Below, one piece after another: positions 12,760 to 13,265 of a stretch of 13,265 bases of DNA. The stretch comes from Candidatus Brocadiia bacterium (lineage in GTDB: Bacteria; Planctomycetota; MHYJ01; WSZJ01). Under the pieces are notes generated by a model. It did no database searches, was not told where the DNA came from, and saw only the letters and a program-made list of their open reading frames with translations. Every line of letters starts with the position of its first letter. The stretch's first letter is position 1. Made by a program: the position numbers and the translations under genes. The stretch covers positions 1 to 13,265 of the forward strand of contig JABWAY010000088.1 of assembly GCA_013360825.1 (NCBI GenBank). Reading direction: 5' to 3'.

Positions 12760-13265
12760 ATGCAGCGCACCGTTGCCCGCATCGCCCTCCTGGCCATCGT
12801 CCTGCCGGCTTCGCTGCCGGCGTGGGCGGACCCCCCTCCGCCGGACCGGTTTGAGGAGGACGCAGCGCGGGAGCGGGTGCGGAAGGAACTGGAAGGGCTG
12901 GATCCGTCAGCCGTGGCGACGATGCTGCGGTCGTTGCTGGAGGAATCGGCGGCGCTCGAGCACCGGTTTGACGAGGCCGCGACGGCGTTCGGGGAGGCGG
13001 AGACGCGTGTGAAAGCGGCCGAGGCGGCGCTCGGGACGGAACCGGCGCCGGACCTGTCCTCGATCCGCCTGGAGTCCCGGTCGTGGCGCGCGATGAAGGC
13101 GGAGCGGGCGTGGAAGGCGGCGGGGACGGAAGTCGCGTGGCTGGCGCGCCGCGGCGTCCTCCGCGGGGAGCTGGGGACGGCGCTCGATGCGTTGCGCAGG
13201 TCGGCGGAGGAGACGAGCGCGTCCGCGGCGGAGCTCTCGACGCACCGGATGAGGCTCGCGGTCGT
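12760..13265 (+). CDS. Exported helical (coiled-coil) protein, 3' end missing
   Basis: The open frame runs from ATG at 12760 to the window end without a stop, giving 168 residues. Residues 1-23 form a signal peptide (basic MQRTVAR, hydrophobic IALLAIVLPASLPAW, cleavage after WA). The remainder is rich in Ala, Glu and Arg, with long amphipathic helices likely (about 31-84 and 98-168), as in periplasmic coiled-coil or structural proteins. I recognise no domain. AAGAGGG ends only 2 bases before the ATG, too close for an ordinary ribosome site; a weak TTGCGC/TACAAG pair (12724-12729 and 12748-12753) would place transcription start at or near the ATG, so a leaderless message is possible. The gene is divergent from the metallopeptidase operon and may share its control region. 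Coding is supported by the consistent GC-rich third positions and the clear signal peptide. Confidence 0.72.
   Translation, partial: MQRTVARIALLAIVLPASLPAWADPPPPDRFEEDAARERVRKELEGLDPSAVATMLRSLLEESAALEHRFDEAATAFGEAETRVKAAEAALGTEPAPDLSSIRLESRSWRAMKAERAWKAAGTEVAWLARRGVLRGELGTALDALRRSAEETSASAAELSTHRMRLAV

Noticed and set aside
1..13265. CRISPR arrays, tRNA or rRNA genes, transposases, attachment sites
   Set aside because: I saw no regularly spaced direct repeats, no tRNA-like T-loop with acceptor pairing, no rRNA motifs, and no transposase or integrase frame on reading through both strands.

Overview
The window is a very GC-rich bacterial chromosome segment, with strong G/C preference at third codon positions and GTG and TTG starts alongside ATG. 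It carries a Cus-type RND efflux system with heavy-metal-binding domains, an enlarged CusA-like pump, a secreted subtilase with a DDDGNG calcium loop, and a TPR protein with a DUF1570-like metallopeptidase domain. This combination best fits an environmental Gram-negative bacterium such as a planctomycete. The lineage is inferred from gene style only; no rRNA or other marker is present.

Layout. (1) 2-2915 plus 2919-6530, + strand: a cusC-like outer-membrane channel (cut by the window start), then a cusB-like periplasmic adaptor and a cusA-like inner-membrane pump, with 3 bases between adaptor and pump. Together they would form a tripartite Cu(I)/Ag(I) exporter. The channel gene is separated from the adaptor by an oppositely oriented P-loop NTPase gene (628-1299, - strand). 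(2) 6614-8344, - strand: a 66-residue LapA-like two-helix membrane protein followed by a secreted S8 serine protease. (3) 8345-8940: about 600 bases without a credible gene, holding at least four compact GC hairpins. (4) 8941-10362, - strand: a persulfide dioxygenase (metallo-beta-lactamase fold) fused to an inactive and an active rhodanese domain, resembling CstB. (5) 10471-12543, - strand: an exported TPR/HExxH metallopeptidase (TTG start) and a membrane protein with half a zinc ribbon, probably one operon. (6) 12544-12759: a divergent promoter region with an 11-bp perfect inverted repeat that brackets a candidate promoter. (7) 12760-13265, + strand: start of an exported helical protein cut by the window end.

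The metal and sulfur genes form a loose stress theme: Cu(I)/Ag(I) export from the envelope and removal of reactive persulfides. The protease and metallopeptidase act outside the cytoplasm. No metalloregulator (CueR, CusRS, CsoR/CstR), RNA gene, transposase or CRISPR array is visible. The main points of interest are the departures from the canonical Cus system (altered proton-relay residues, a second metal-binding domain in the adaptor, extra membrane helices in the pump, an intervening NTPase gene), the structured gap at 8345-8940, and the operator-like repeat at 12582-12621.
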